From Latrodectus hesperus (lineage: Eukaryota; Arthropoda; Arachnida; Araneae; Theridiidae), in NCBI GenBank assembly GCA_037975125.1, contig CM075862.1:18529338-18593337 (forward strand): a stretch of DNA of 64,000 nucleotides. The letters run 5' to 3'. The position numbers and the translations under genes were made by a program. Shown one piece after another: positions 18,353-32,396 of the stretch. Positions within the stretch are counted from its first letter, which is position 1. Each line of letters begins with the position of its first letter. The notes under the pieces are model-generated. The model was not told the DNA's origin and did no database searches. It saw only the letters and a list, made by a program, of their open reading frames with translations.

Positions 18353-21235
18353 CATGGGTTCCCAAACGTATTTTTCTCGTGGACCATTTTCAAATTTTAC
18401 TATTTTCGGTAGACCCGCAGTTGCTACTTTTCTGCTGTAACCCAAAACTCCTAAAAATATCACCCTAAATTGGGAGTATTAAGAAGATAAAAAGTAGCAC
18501 ATTATTTTGTGTCCTATTTATTTATAATACTTGTGGTTATACAAAATTATAAATATTTATTATTACAAACAATAAACAATTGACCAAAAATCAACAATGA
18601 ACTCTGAAATGCAAATCAACAATAAAAAATAGTTATACTTTTAATGAGATGGATGTACTTGATAAATTGAGAGCAAATTATCAATATTTGGCTTCAGTTT
18701 TGTAAGAAGTAATCTCAAATTTCTCCGTCTGTGATGTTCAATCTGTTCCTTTTTTTGTTAACAGGTTGATAAAATGGCATTAAAACTTCTTTCGGCAAGG
18801 GAAGATATGACAAGGGAAACGCTATTAAAATATTTCTCGCAATTTCCCACAACCCAGGATATTTTTCGGAGAATTTTGTCTGTAGCCAAAATGTTTGATA
18901 GCGTTTATTTAATTGCGCCTTCAGTTCCTCCTTGATGCTGAGCTCAAGTAGCTCCTCTTGTAATACCACATTCACCTCTTCCGTTTCATCAAATGGGGTT
19001 ATGATCCATGGTGGTATTTCCATCGTCAGAATATCTTCAAATCTATTTTTGAAGTCATCATGCAGGGTATTTAAATGTTGAGCTTAAGTCTGAATATCTT
19101 CATCAAGACTTTCTATTTGTGACAAGAGCGGAAACTGGGAGAATACGTACCGACTAATATTTTGCTTCACTAATTTCAATTTACCAAGAAAAGCCGAAAT
19201 TACACCCTTTGTTTTTATTAAATTAAGGCTGTCCTCTTGTAACTGCAAGTTAACGTCATTGAATTTTTTAAACAACACTGTTAAATACTCAATGTCCGCT
19301 TTATATTTGATCAGATTTTCTTTTAAATCTGGTGCTTTAGTTTCCAGAAACTCTATCACTGATTCAAAAAGTGAGTAAAATCTCGTTAAGCGTGCACCTT
19401 TCGACAACCTGCGTACTTCAGTTTGTAAGAGCAGTCGTGGGAAATCTTCATCATTTTCATCGAAACATAATGCAAATAAACGGGTATTCAAAGCATTGCT
19501 TCTTATTTTATTAACTGCGTTAATCAAAAACTGAAGCGATTGGTGCAATAAATCACTCAAATTTTTTGCTACAAGATGTTGTCGGTGGATGACACAGTGA
19601 ATTGCAATTAGTCCTGGTATTATTCTTTTAAGATGGCTTCTAAACCCACGATATCGCCCGAATTTGGCTGGAGCTCCATCTGCTGCCACCGAAATAATGT
19701 TTGTAAATGGAATAGATTTTTCTGTAAGAAAATCACTCAGGACATTAAATATCGATTCGCCTTTAGTGTCCGACTTCAAAGTTTTTACGAATAGCAGCTC
19801 TTCATGGATTTCTTCGTCCATAACAAATCGAACATATGCTAATAATAATGCTTCATTACCAGGAAAAGTAGACTCGTCCAATTGAATAGAAAAATGAGTG
19901 GTTTGCAGATAATCACACAAGAAGCTTTCTATATCAGAGCTAATTTCATCAATACAATATAGTGTTGTTACTTAAAGGAATTCTTTTGAGTACGTCAAAT
20001 TGAGGTTTGTGCAGAACAGTTTTTAAAACCTCTTCAATAGCGGGTAAAATTAGCTTTTCATCGATGGTGTGCGGTTTTCCAGATTTCGCTATAAGCAACG
20101 AAATATTGTAAGATCCCCGCAAGCCATCATGGTTACTTTGAGACGTTGAAGCAAACATACTATTTACGTTAGGTCTCTTTTCATATTTTTCCTTCAAAGT
20201 TTGAAAGTTATTCAGATCTTTACTTAATTTTTCACGATGACACCTTCTTAGATGGTTTTCGAGCTTCGATGGTTTCATAGAGTCATTGCTCAAAACTTTG
20301 TTGCATAAAAGATACATAGGCAATCGTTTGTCTGCCGTTGATGAAAGAAAACCAAATTTAAAAATCAACACTGTATTGTCAACATTTCTTCTTAGATTCA
20401 GCCATATTCCGTATCAGTTGTGACCCGAGAAAAATGTTTGCTTTTGAGGCGATTTTACCAGAACATGGCTATTATAACACAACAGAATAGAATTTATTGC
20501 AATAAAAAACAAAATGCCCACGGAATCACCGCTCTTTTAATGAATCACCGTGGTCGCGTAAATAAATATTTTTAAACAGAAAAGTACTTAAAGTTTTATC
20601 TTCGCTGGCTTTTTGTTCTTTTTATGGAAGTTTTGAATAATCTCTAGTATTTAATTTTTACTACATAATTACCTACTACACTCCAATAGTAAAACAAATA
20701 TAATATGATTGATAAATTACAATATACTATAAAAATATGTATAACAAATAGGCAGATACTTACTTTTCCAGCACTACAAACACTGACATCGATTCACGCA
20801 CAGTCACACTTTTATGTGTCAAAATCCCGGAAACAAATGAGTAATGTTTCGTTCTTGGCCTTCGTATTTATACTATTGTAGATTGCAAGCACAGGGCAAG
20901 TTGCATTTCATCCCTTTGCAGGTCTAAACAAGCATCCCGGACGAGCGGGCGCACGAGCGGCACTTTGCAAGTCTCGACATGTGGTGTACACTCTTGTACT
21001 ATTATCTATTGTTCTATTCAATTCTGTGTTTGAAATGAGTCTCGAATATTTTTGAGTATTTATACAAAGTGAATGATGCTACCTTCCTACGCTGATAAAT
21101 AAATCCAAGCAAAAATTTTTTTCCTTATTATGAAAGCCAGAAAATTTTAGGTGGACCCCCACTTACAACTTGTGAACCCCTGTTTACTTTTCACGTCTAC
21201 GTGGACCCTAGTGTGGTTTCTATTGGGAACCTATG
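18353..21235 (-). mobile_element. hAT (Buster-like) DNA transposon, complete but inactive
   Basis: A 2,883-bp element with hAT-type terminal inverted repeats: CATGGGTTCCCAA on the left and CATAGGTTCCCAA read inward from the right, 12 of 13 identical. Each is followed some bases later by a GTGGACC/GGGTCCA motif. The right flank carries the 8-bp duplication ATTTAAAG (21236-21243); the left flank carries ATTAAAAT (18345-18352), 6 of 8 identical. An uninterrupted copy of the site, ATTTAAAGGGTGATTG, is present at 18273. The TA in the middle of the duplication fits the nnnTAnnn preference described for the Buster group. The transposase gene occupies 18641-20405 on the minus strand. The 800 bp upstream of it contains a less AT-rich segment (20880-20990) that may be the promoter. 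Confidence 0.9.
18641..20405 (-). pseudogene. hAT transposase pseudogene, ZBED5/SCAND3/FAM200-like
   Basis: The probable start is the ATG at 20405-20403, followed within ten codons by an in-frame TGA. A BED-type zinc finger follows (residues near 20330-20260: one of its cysteines is replaced in PMYLLC, then the paired histidines of HLRRCH). The RNase H-like catalytic domain is at 19920-19084, with QLDES (first Asp), AADGAPAKF (second Asp) and the hAT C-x2-H motif CVIH. A C-terminal segment with EELLELS and KYPGLWEIARN ends at a TAA at 18643-18641. Breaks visible: a stop near the start, a frameshift near 19950-19920, a TAA at 19083-19081, a frame change at about 18800 that scrambles the hAT dimerisation segment, and a one-base insertion near 18715. 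The enzyme would cut and move the surrounding element; this copy cannot encode it. Pieces keep strong family resemblance, so decay is moderate. Confidence 0.9.
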
Positions 21236-21243
21236 ATTTAAAG

Positions 21244-23647
21244 GGTGATTGTAATAACTTATCTTTAAGGTGCTTTTCCCGTATTGTACGACCATTTCTG
21301 TTAACAGTAATTTTTTTTCTGACTCTAACAAAAGTTAAACATTTTACTGTTTCCAGAACCAGGGTTATATTTATATATCCTCTTATACCTAGGATTAATA
21401 TCTGGGTATATGAATTTTCGTTAAGGAAAACAAACTTAAAATTTTTGAGCAGTTCGGAATTTTTCTTTTGCAGATTCATTATATCCTCTTTTTTTAGCAT
21501 TGTGTTTAATTAAGTATTCCAAAACCTTAGAGAAAAGAAAACATTTCACACAATTGCCCATTTTTTTCGTTCCAAAAACGAATTGCTGTAAAGTAAGTAA
21601 TGGTGTTTAAAGCATACGTTATTGCTCTTCGATAAATAAACTTTCTACTTATATATAAATGCTCTGATATAAAATTAAAATTTATTTATCAGCAATTTAT
21701 TTAGTTAGTTCAATAATGCTCATTCATTTAATCAAATTATAGAAAATCTAACTGACAAAAAATAAGTTGAGAAATTAGGTTTATGAAATAGAAATTAAAT
21801 TTTGAGTAAATTTACATTGTAATTCACTTTTAGCTTCCATTTAATGTTTTTCTTTGTGCAATCAGGGAATAGCACAGAAAAAATATTTTAATGAAAAAAA
21901 TGCATTCTAACTTTCAGATTAAATTTTAATCAGAAATGGAAAAAAAATACATTCCAATCGAGTAAATCAAGTAAAGAGACTCTCAGTTTCGCATACTTAT
22001 TGAAATTCTGAGATAAAATTTCTAAAAAAGGGGAAAAGTAGCTTAATTGAAACCAGTAAAATCTGTGTAAACAAATGGTTTTCGATATTTATTTTTAGGA
22101 ATGGTTTTTGCCTAAAACATGAGGAATACTGTTGATGAAACATTTGAAACTTTTATTCAAAATTAATTTTTTAGATAAGATAATCTTACGGTAAGATTAC
22201 TGTAAACGGTGTCTGTGAAATAGACGGTTTTTTAAAAGTAGAGTTTATGAATGATAAAATAAGATTGAGTCAGTTTTGTTCAGAAGAAATATCAAATAAA
22301 TTACTAAATAATAATAATCAATTTTGAATATATTTAAAGGAGTTTTGAATGACGCGTCTTATAAAAGCATTCATAATTTTAAAACTACATAATTTATTAA
22401 AAGTTATTTATATGGTAAAGAACAAATCTAAATGAGTTAGAAAGTAGAAAAAATTTATATGGAGAATAAACTTTGTATTTAAAGTCGCTCTTACATAAAA
22501 TCACATAGGATAAAAGTGTGAGAGTATGATTTTTAATTCATGTTCTTTTTAAAATTAATCATCTGTCTTCAAATGATTTTAGTTTTCTTCCTTTTATATT
22601 CATTAAAAATAATGAAGTAAAAGGACATTTGTTATTAAAGTATTTAAATTTAAAGTGAAATGCTAATTTTTATGTATATTTTCTTAAAGGATAATTTCTG
22701 CAATTTTAGATAAGTTTCTGCTAATTAAAGGGAACACAAATGTATTTAATTACAAATATGTATACATAATTAATGAAGTGCATGTATGTGATTATAATTA
22801 TTATTTCATTGATTCCAGTTACTATTTCAAGAAAAAAAAAAAATATAGATTTGGTCCTTAAAAAATATATTTTAGAAGTTCTATTTAATTTTCTGTTTCA
22901 ACTGTCATTATAATAATAATGACAATTGTTTTCTTTTTTAATATGTTAGAAAAACAATAAGTATTTTTCCTAAATATAAATATATAAAAAATTGTTATGT
23001 GTTATTTTTATTACTGACTACTACTATCGTTAGATGTTACTAATGCTGATATATATTATATATTTTTAATTTAACTTTACAACTATGCAATTAATAACTT
23101 TATATTTAATAAATTTCCAATATAACTATTTTTGTTAAGTAGGAAAATCGTTAACTTTGTTTAGTATAAAATGTTACAGGAGGAGTAGCTATTTTACTTG
23201 CACAATATTATCTTCATAATCATATCAAATTATTTTTAAAACGGAAAGTAAATATTTTCTTAGAAAAAATTCTTTTAGGATTTTGCTTTGAATAAACTAG
23301 ATATTCTCTGTATTTTGTTTTTGAAAATATTTTAAGCATGACTTTAAGATAATTTCTATGAATAAATGATGGCCCGTATCACAAAAGTAGTTCGACTATA
23401 AAACCTAAATTTCTTCAGAATTTTGCTTGTCCCGAAGAAAGGATTTTATGATAGCTCATTCAATTTCAAGCACAAATTTCTATACTACAAGAAAAATGTT
23501 GATAAATTTTAAAGTAAAAAATGTCACGGACTTGAGAGATTTTATTTGAGATACATATATTTTGATTTGTAGACATTTTAGCTACTCTAAGGCACTAAAT
23601 ATAGCTATTGATTTAAGGATTTATATTTTAAGAGACAAGAGAAAAAT
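21244..23647. other. AT-rich spacer, no gene recognised
   Basis: Two overlapping open frames at 21151-21513 (plus) and 21500-21231 (minus) straddle the end of the hAT element and look like chance openings. No domain or repeat boundary was recognised. Confidence 0.55.
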
Positions 23648-24047
23648 GGAATGCTAAGAAACAAGTAAAAGGCGTGAAATGCTAAGAAACAAGTATAAAG
23701 AGTGAAATGCTAAGAAACAAGTAAAAAGCGTGAAATGCAAAGAAACAAGTAGAAAGCTGGAAATACTGATAAACAAGTAAAAAGCGTGAAATGCTAAGAA
23801 ACAAGTAAAAGGCGTGAAATGCTAAGAAACAAGTAGAAAGCTGGAAATATTAACAAACAAGTAAAAAGCGTGAATTGCTAAGAAACAAGTAAAAGGCGTG
23901 GAAATGCAAAGAAACAAGTAGAAAGCTGTGGAAAATACTAACAAACAAGTAAAAAGCGTGAAATGCTAAGAAACAAGTAGAAAGGCTGTGGAAATGCTAA
24001 GAAACAAGTAAAACGCGTGAAATGCTAAGAAACAAGTAAAAGCTGAT
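23648..24047 (+). repeat. 28-bp minisatellite, 14 units, trimeric higher-order pattern
   Basis: Units follow the pattern GAAATGCTAAGAAACAAGTA plus an eight-base variable end. Three unit types recur in order: one ending AAAAGGCGT or AAAAAGCGT, one ending GAAAGCTG, and one starting GAAATACTGATAAAC or a close variant. The order is seen three times in the middle of the array (units 3-5, 6-8 and 9-11), giving a higher-order period of about 85 bp. It is not coding: unit lengths of 28-30 shift the frame. Confidence 0.93.
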
Positions 24048-25556
24048 ATAAAAGAATTTTCATTTGGGAAAATCTGGCATGAAAATTTGATGTAGAGACC
24101 ATATGTTTAAGTTGTGTCCCAGATGACAAAATAACTCCAAGAAATTAAAATGAATAAAAATAAATTATTCCCCCCACTTGTGTAATTTTCTAAACTTGGT
24201 TAGGAGAAATATATATGAATCATCTGTATAAATGCATATTGTCTTGACCTGTATGTGAAACACCAACATGAATTCTTCTAGAGGAAATCCTCTGACCATA
24301 TAAAAGGGTCAACAAATATTAGCACAAAATTATCGATTTTGAAAGACAGCTAAACTTTTCTCACAAGACACCTTAATTTTCTTCTAAAGATTTGCTAATA
24401 GTCATGGTTGCTATATCAAAGAAGTGTTTATCAGGATAATTACACGATGATTGGATAAAATGAGCTAAAATTGTATAAAATGTTTAATTTGGCTTTATAG
24501 TTTCTACAACCTATCCTTTACCTTCTAGTCTGTGGGAAGATATTTATTGATATAGTATAAAAATTATATGATTTATGTCATAATGGCTTAAGATCTCACT
24601 GTTTACATCAAGAAAATAATCAAAACAGACTTTTAATTATTTCCTTCTCATGATAATTTTATGTCGTGCTCGTGAATAATATAAAAATTTTTAAAACATA
24701 TAAAAAAATTAAAGCTAAAATGTGGTTTATAATAACTGATAGCTTAAATAATCTTTTTTTCTTTTACAAAACTTAGTGCTGATTAATTTTTTTGTGCTTA
24801 ACTATCATTTTCATATTTATAAATATGAATTAATATTAAATTTAATTTAGGATTTATAAAATTTGTGCTTTTGTCTGCTTACTTAATTATTTAACATCTG
24901 TTAATTAAGAAGTGAATCTGCAATGGTCTTTAAACATATATTTTAAAGCAATTGATTTTAAAATCAGGAAAAAAAATCGATAGTAAAAAACCAAAGTTTA
25001 TAATTAAAAACAAAAATTTCTCGCATATATGAAAATATACTTAATACAAATCCCTCTTATAAGAGAATTCCTTTATACATCAAATAAAATGCTTACACTT
25101 CATAATTAGAGAAAGTTCTTGTCTATTTGTATCTTTTATAAACGATTCGATAAAAAATATTGCCATAATATTTTCTAAATATATTGCAGAAATTATATTT
25201 ATTCACAATGAGTGAGAATATAATGTATTTAATGTAAATGTAAAGAACACACACACATATGCACAATTTTTCAATTTTGTTAAGTTGGTAATTTAAAAAT
25301 ATAAATTGGATTTCATTATAAATCTTCTCTTTAAAGGAACATGATTTGAGTATAAAATTATGAATTTATTGAAAACAAGATTTTTAAACTCTTGACACAT
25401 TGATTAGATTTAAACTAATGCTATTTATTTAAGAAGTTAAAATAAATCTCACTATATTTAATATAAATAATATGGTTAAAATGTAATTTTTAATACTTAA
25501 AAAATCTTTTGAGGTATGAGAAAATAACACAAATATAAATATTATGGATAACTTAT
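24048..25556. other. AT-rich spacer, no gene recognised
   Basis: The first 500 bases after the minisatellite are slightly less AT-rich but contain no motif I can name; the rest is simple AT-rich spacer. Confidence 0.55.
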
Positions 25557-25597
25557 CCACAAATAAGATCGAAAAATAATTTCGATCTTATTTGTGG
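25557..25597. repeat. Perfect 18-bp palindrome with 5-nt loop
   Basis: CCACAAATAAGATCGAAA (25557-25574) and its exact reverse complement (25580-25597) are separated by AATAA. Just upstream, GGATAACTTATCC adds a second, smaller palindrome. No gene end lies nearby that would make it a terminator. Confidence 0.9.
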
Positions 25598-27838
<2,241 letters not shown>

Positions 27839-27932
27839 GGCTTTTTCTTTTCTTATAAGTAAAATGAAAGAAGGTATTTATATATATATATCTAATTACC
27901 TTCTTTTATTTTACTTATAAAATGAAAAAGCC
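27839..27932. repeat. Long palindrome, arms 36-38 bp, next to (TA)n
   Basis: The left arm begins GGCTTTTTC and contains CTTATAAGTAAAATGAAAGAAGGTA (27839-27876). The right arm begins TACCTTCTTT and ends GAAAAAGCC (27897-27932). The arms match except for a small indel and few mismatches, around a 20-nt AT-rich loop that is itself TA-rich. With the adjoining TA array it forms one large potential cruciform. Confidence 0.88.
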
Positions 27933-29316
27933 ATTTTTTATAAACATATAAAGGGATTCTATAAAATACAAAAAGAAAAAAAATCAGTTACAAGCCAAGC
28001 ATATTTTAATTTAAAAGGGAGAAATTATTTATCTCTCCTAGATTTAAGACAAAATAAATGTATGTGAAAGAGAAAGGAGAAAGTGAATATAGATTTATTT
28101 ATTTTCAATTGTAATTTTAAAAGAATCTTAAAACTGGAAATAAATTCAAAATTTTTTTCCAAGCGTTAACTATGCATTATTTTTAAAAATTTGAAATAAA
28201 GAAATGACATGTAATAATAATTTGCCTTTATTAGATGTTTCTTTTCGTTGTAGTTTATAAATCCTTTTCTTGTCTTTAAATATATTATTTCTCTACTTTT
28301 CCGATTTTATGTGAAAAAAGTTTTGTTTCAGATCTTGAAAGTTTTATTTGAAGGATTAATTAGAAAATATAAACCGAGTTATCCATAAAGAAGAACTTAA
28401 GTTTAAGCTATTTAAGTCAGCAATTTATTTTATTAGAACAATAATTTCAAATGTTTATTTTATTCTCAACCGCAACAAAAGTTGCTTCGTTAAAAGATTG
28501 TTAAAAATGCAAAAAAAAAACTTCCCTTTAAACAATCTATGAATTAAATTAAGAAAAAAAATATTCAATAAATTATTTTATTTTAAAAAGCAATTGTAAA
28601 AGAAGCTACATTTCATAAAATAAATTTATAAGGAGAGTATTACATATTTTCTGATAAAACAGTGTTTGTTAATTACTAATATCAAAAAATTAAATGCATT
28701 AAGTAAAAAATACGTGCATGTTTCTTTAATTTTTTGAATTTCATATACAATATTATTACGAATATTTATACAAATGTTCATAAAGCAATTCAAATATTAA
28801 AATCCATGTAAAATTTTAGTAACTTCAATGATATAAATTGTGAAACCAAGTATTTAGAAAAAATAAGATCAGAGGAAGTTTAGCAAAACGATTGCTAATT
28901 ATTACTGTAATTTTCAATTGGCAGTAGATGTTTGTAGCATTGACTTCCTTATATAAACGGTTTGAAATTTAGAAATAATAATTATATAAATAAATTTACT
29001 TAATTTATGAGTAAGTGATATATGAAAAATATAGATTTTGTGCTTTTTATAACAGCATAGAAAGAATATGGATTTTTTTAAATGCACATTTATTCCTAAT
29101 TTTTCTATTTTACTATGATATAATTTTAATTTAGAAATTTATAATTTGTAATAGCTTTAATTTAAAAGCATAAAAACATTTTTGATCAAATGTACTTTTA
29201 AACCATATTAGAAAATGACGGTAGAAAAATTTCAAATCCACACTTTCTTAATGTAAATATTCCAATAGATTAAAAAAATTGCATAAAATGAAAAATACAA
29301 GAAACAAAAAGAAAAA
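27933..29316. other. AT-rich spacer, no gene recognised
   Basis: No protein, RNA gene or bounded repeat is recognised on either strand. Confidence 0.6.
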
Positions 29317-29361
29317 AAAGATTATATCTGTTGTTGCTTACCTCCTAGGGGTCTGATGGAG

Positions 29362-30352
29362 TCAGACCAAATCAAGGAATCCGTTGACGGAGAGGAAATC
29401 GATGACAAGGCGGGGAGAAGTGTAGATATCGTCCCATAGTATATTCATACAATCCAGGATATGCTCAGGAGAAGCTTGGTGTCCGTGGCATTTAGGACAG
29501 AGGGGGAAGGTCTTGTTACCCGCTACAAAAGTGAGGCATTGCAGTTGGCCAGAGGCAAGACGTGCAAGGCAAGTGCTGGATTTCCTATCAAAGGAAAGAG
29601 CCAGAGAAAGTACCGGCTTTCTACCCTTGTAGAAGTGGTGAGTTAAAGGTACCTGCAAATCTGTTTTAAACTGGGCTTTTCTCAGGGAAAAGAGTTCAAG
29701 GTAGGTAAGCGCGGAAGAAGAAGGAACAAAATGACCTGAGCCCTCCTTTGCTAAAGTGTCAGCAATTTCATTGCCTCCAATATCCACGTGAGACGGGATC
29801 CATTGAAAATAGATATTATGCCGAAGGGAGACAATTTTAAGCTTGTGTAGAATAAAAAGGCTTGTTTGGTCTCCCAACCAGGTCTATTTTTTGCAGATGT
29901 TGAATTGAACTGCGGCTATCAGTTATTCTGCAGACATCACTATAATTAGTTTCGCTCATGAGGGATTCAAATCCGATGTCAATGGCTCGAAAAACTGAAC
30001 AGAAGTCGCTACGAAAAACTGAACAAGTTCGCTACGAAAAACTGAACAGAAATCGGGATTATGTTGACTAAGAGAGAATTTGTCATGAGGAGTCTCGATG
30101 AAAACTCCGCTGCCAGTTTTTATGTCATTTGGTGGTGTATTATTAATAGTTTACAAGGCTAGTTGTTTTAGCAATTCAGGTAAACAATCTCTCTTGATGA
30201 CTGCCGTCGAAAATTTGTAATTGGAGTGAACATTGGAAACAGCCTCAGCAGGGTTCAGGCCACAGTGAAGGGCATGTGGTGCGACATTGTTCTCGATTAA
30301 GTGCAGTGAGTTGACCAGACTGAAGGGACTGTGCTTCTTTAATCTTCAATTG
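29362..30352 (-). pseudogene. LINE ORF2 relic: RNase H and C-terminal zinc-knuckle-like region
   Basis: Read on the minus strand, the segment near 30110-30050 carries GSGVFIETP from the start of a retrotransposon RNase H domain. ITDSRSSIQHL, with the conserved Asp, is near 29920. The 171-codon frame 29877-29362 has FQWIPSHVDIGGNEIADTLAKEG (histidine and last Asp of RNase H; positions near 29808-29745) and ends with a CPKCHGH-x5-H cysteine/histidine cluster, as in the C-terminal domain of Jockey-like elements. Frames change around 29988-30054, where a 23-24 bp segment is present three times. An in-frame TAA lies near 30150. The reverse transcriptase and endonuclease are missing. The relic is better preserved than the one at 2.6-3.6 kb. 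Confidence 0.85.
29988..30054. repeat. Triplicated 23-24 bp segment inside the LINE
   Basis: CGAAAAACTGAACA starts at 29988, 30012 and 30035, spacing 24 and then 23. The second spacing is not a multiple of three, so the duplication itself breaks the RNase H reading frame. Confidence 0.9.
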
Positions 30353-30368
30353 ACAAAGATTATATCTG

Positions 30369-30842
30369 AAATAAATACTAAATCATTTATCATAATTAAA
30401 TTTCAAAATCTATACTGCATTAAAATTTTAAACGAATAAAAAATCAAATCAAAATGTATGCCAAAAATTTAGCTGTTATGACAAAAAAATACGGAAACTA
30501 ATTGCGTATGTCTTAAATTCCATTCTACAAAGTTTTTCTCCAATGATATCCAAATGATTCATAAACATACGGCATTGAGAGGCATACCTCATAAAAACTG
30601 AACGAGATAATATTTTTTGATAAGTTGCATTTTTCTAAAATATTTATGTCATGAACTTTTACACACTCAGAATGCGTATGATAAACAGTCTCGATTTGAA
30701 TTAATTATTTAAATAAATATCAATTTGAAATCTGCTTTAAATTTTTTTAATTAATCAGTGATACATCGAATTTTTAAAGCATTTTGTGATCTTAACGTAA
30801 TGTATAAATGTTTTTCGAATAAAAAAAAGAAATAATTAAATA
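30369..30842. other. AT-rich spacer, no gene recognised
   Basis: Nothing recognised between the LINE insertion and the next element with inverted ends. Confidence 0.6.
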
Positions 30843-31750
30843 TCTTTAAGGTATCCGAGTACGTTGAAAAGTTGATTTTTAATTATTTTATTTGTGAGTC
30901 TTGTATTCAGAGCTTCCCAGTTTCCAAAACAGTTTTTCTTGTCAAATAGAAATTAAGTTCCAGGAATTCAAAAATGCATCATCCTTTTGAAAAATGAAAC
31001 ACAGAGTTGCATTTTGAAACCAAAAGTGGTTAAGAAAAGAGGTATTTTGCTTTTTTTTAAATTTCTGTTTTTTTTATAATATGTTGATTGATAGCCAAAA
31101 GTATGAAGCCTTTTATGTGGCTTATTAAGTCCGAAAGAAATGACAATATCGTCGCTATCACTAGTGAAACTATCATTTTAAAGACTATTTTCTCGTAACT
31201 TTGTTTCTCACAAAATCTGCAACTCTTGTTAACTCGTTAACTCGATATCTCAAGTAATAATGAAGACACTTGTATGAAACTTGGCCTACATAATTTAAGT
31301 GTGCTTTGATCTCTTCATTTCAGAGTATAATCTGAAAGGAAGCAAAAGTTTGAAGATCTTTTCATTTACTATTATTTTTAAAGGGAGTGTTCATCAAAAC
31401 TTCATAAAATATCTATATTGCTGCATATTTTTAAGTATATTTTCTTTATTGCTCGACATTTTTCTTAGATTTTGCTGCTTCATTTCAAAGAACATTGCCA
31501 CATAAACTTTATGCCTAAGTTAAATTATATAAGATTGATGGATTTGAATTATCTACACAGTTTTAGCTGTTTTGTTAAAATTCCACTAAAATTTGTTTGG
31601 AAATATCCAGTTTCATAAAACGTATACTATATGTAATTAAAATTTATGGCTGGTTTCATGTATTTACATCATAATTTATCTAAAAACAAAATAAAAATAA
31701 AATTGATTTTTAAGAAAAGTTGTCTTGAACGTATTCGGATTCCTAAAAGT
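30843..31750. mobile_element. Unclassified TIR element, about 0.9 kb, no transposase
   Basis: Inverted ends: left CTTTAAGGTATCCGAGTACG (30844) and, read inward from the right, CTTTTAGGAATCCGAATACG (31749); 22 of 29 bases match over the longer alignment. TA lies just outside both ends (30841-30842 and 31750-31751), which may be the target duplication. The interior has no transposase-like frame. It carries phrases such as GTTAACTCGTTAACTCG and a 13-base echo of the right end, AAAAGTATGAAGC (31097 and 31746). Probably a non-autonomous DNA transposon; the superfamily is not clear from the ends. Confidence 0.6.
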
Positions 31751-31751
31751 A

Positions 31752-32396
31752 TGAAGCAGTAATAAAAAACTTGTTATGTGAAAAATAGGAAAAATTATTT
31801 GGAACCCCAAAAGGGATAGCTTGTTTTTATAATAACTAAAATAGTTAATTCCACAATAACATGTGAAAATAAATTATTCACTTCCTTTTAAGTTATATTG
31901 TATACGTTTTTGAGAAGTACTTAAAATTTCCTTATTTTAATAGGACTATACAATTTGAAATCACTTTTGAATAAACTATATATTGAAGTACTGAAAGATT
32001 GATACTGATTTAAGATAAATTTTATTAATCATCTATTTGTTTCTTCCACATCTGAAATTCATTCTTTCATGCTTGAGGTATATTTTTGATGAGTTTGCCC
32101 GTCTTTAAGCTTTAGAGAAAAAATAAGCATTAAATTTGCCACTGTCATTTATTAAAATATATAATTTAACTAAGAATTTTTGAAGCTTGTTATATTCTTT
32201 AACTGGTGACTGGTTAAATTACACTTTGATTAAGAATATTTATTAGTTAAATTTTGATTCGAATTCACCTTTATGTGTAGATGATTATTGAATTTAAAAT
32301 AAACTTTAAAATGTAGAATTCTGAAAGTAAGTATAATGTATCAAATAAATTAAAAAAATAATTAATCAAACATATTTATGTTGAAATGTTTTCAGA
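31752..32396. other. AT-rich spacer, no gene recognised
   Basis: No feature recognised. The missing left end of the Tigger relic may lie here but was not identified. Confidence 0.5.

Larger units (their letters stand above)
29317..30368 (-). mobile_element. 5'-truncated LINE insertion with 14-bp target duplication
   Basis: A perfect duplication AAAGATTATATCTG (29317-29330 and 30355-30368) brackets a 1,024-bp insert at 29331-30354. On the minus strand the insert begins abruptly within the region before the RNase H domain and ends just past the ORF stop in GGTAAGCAACAA, with no poly(A). Abrupt 5' truncation plus a variable-length target duplication is the signature of target-primed reverse transcription. 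Confidence 0.9.
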
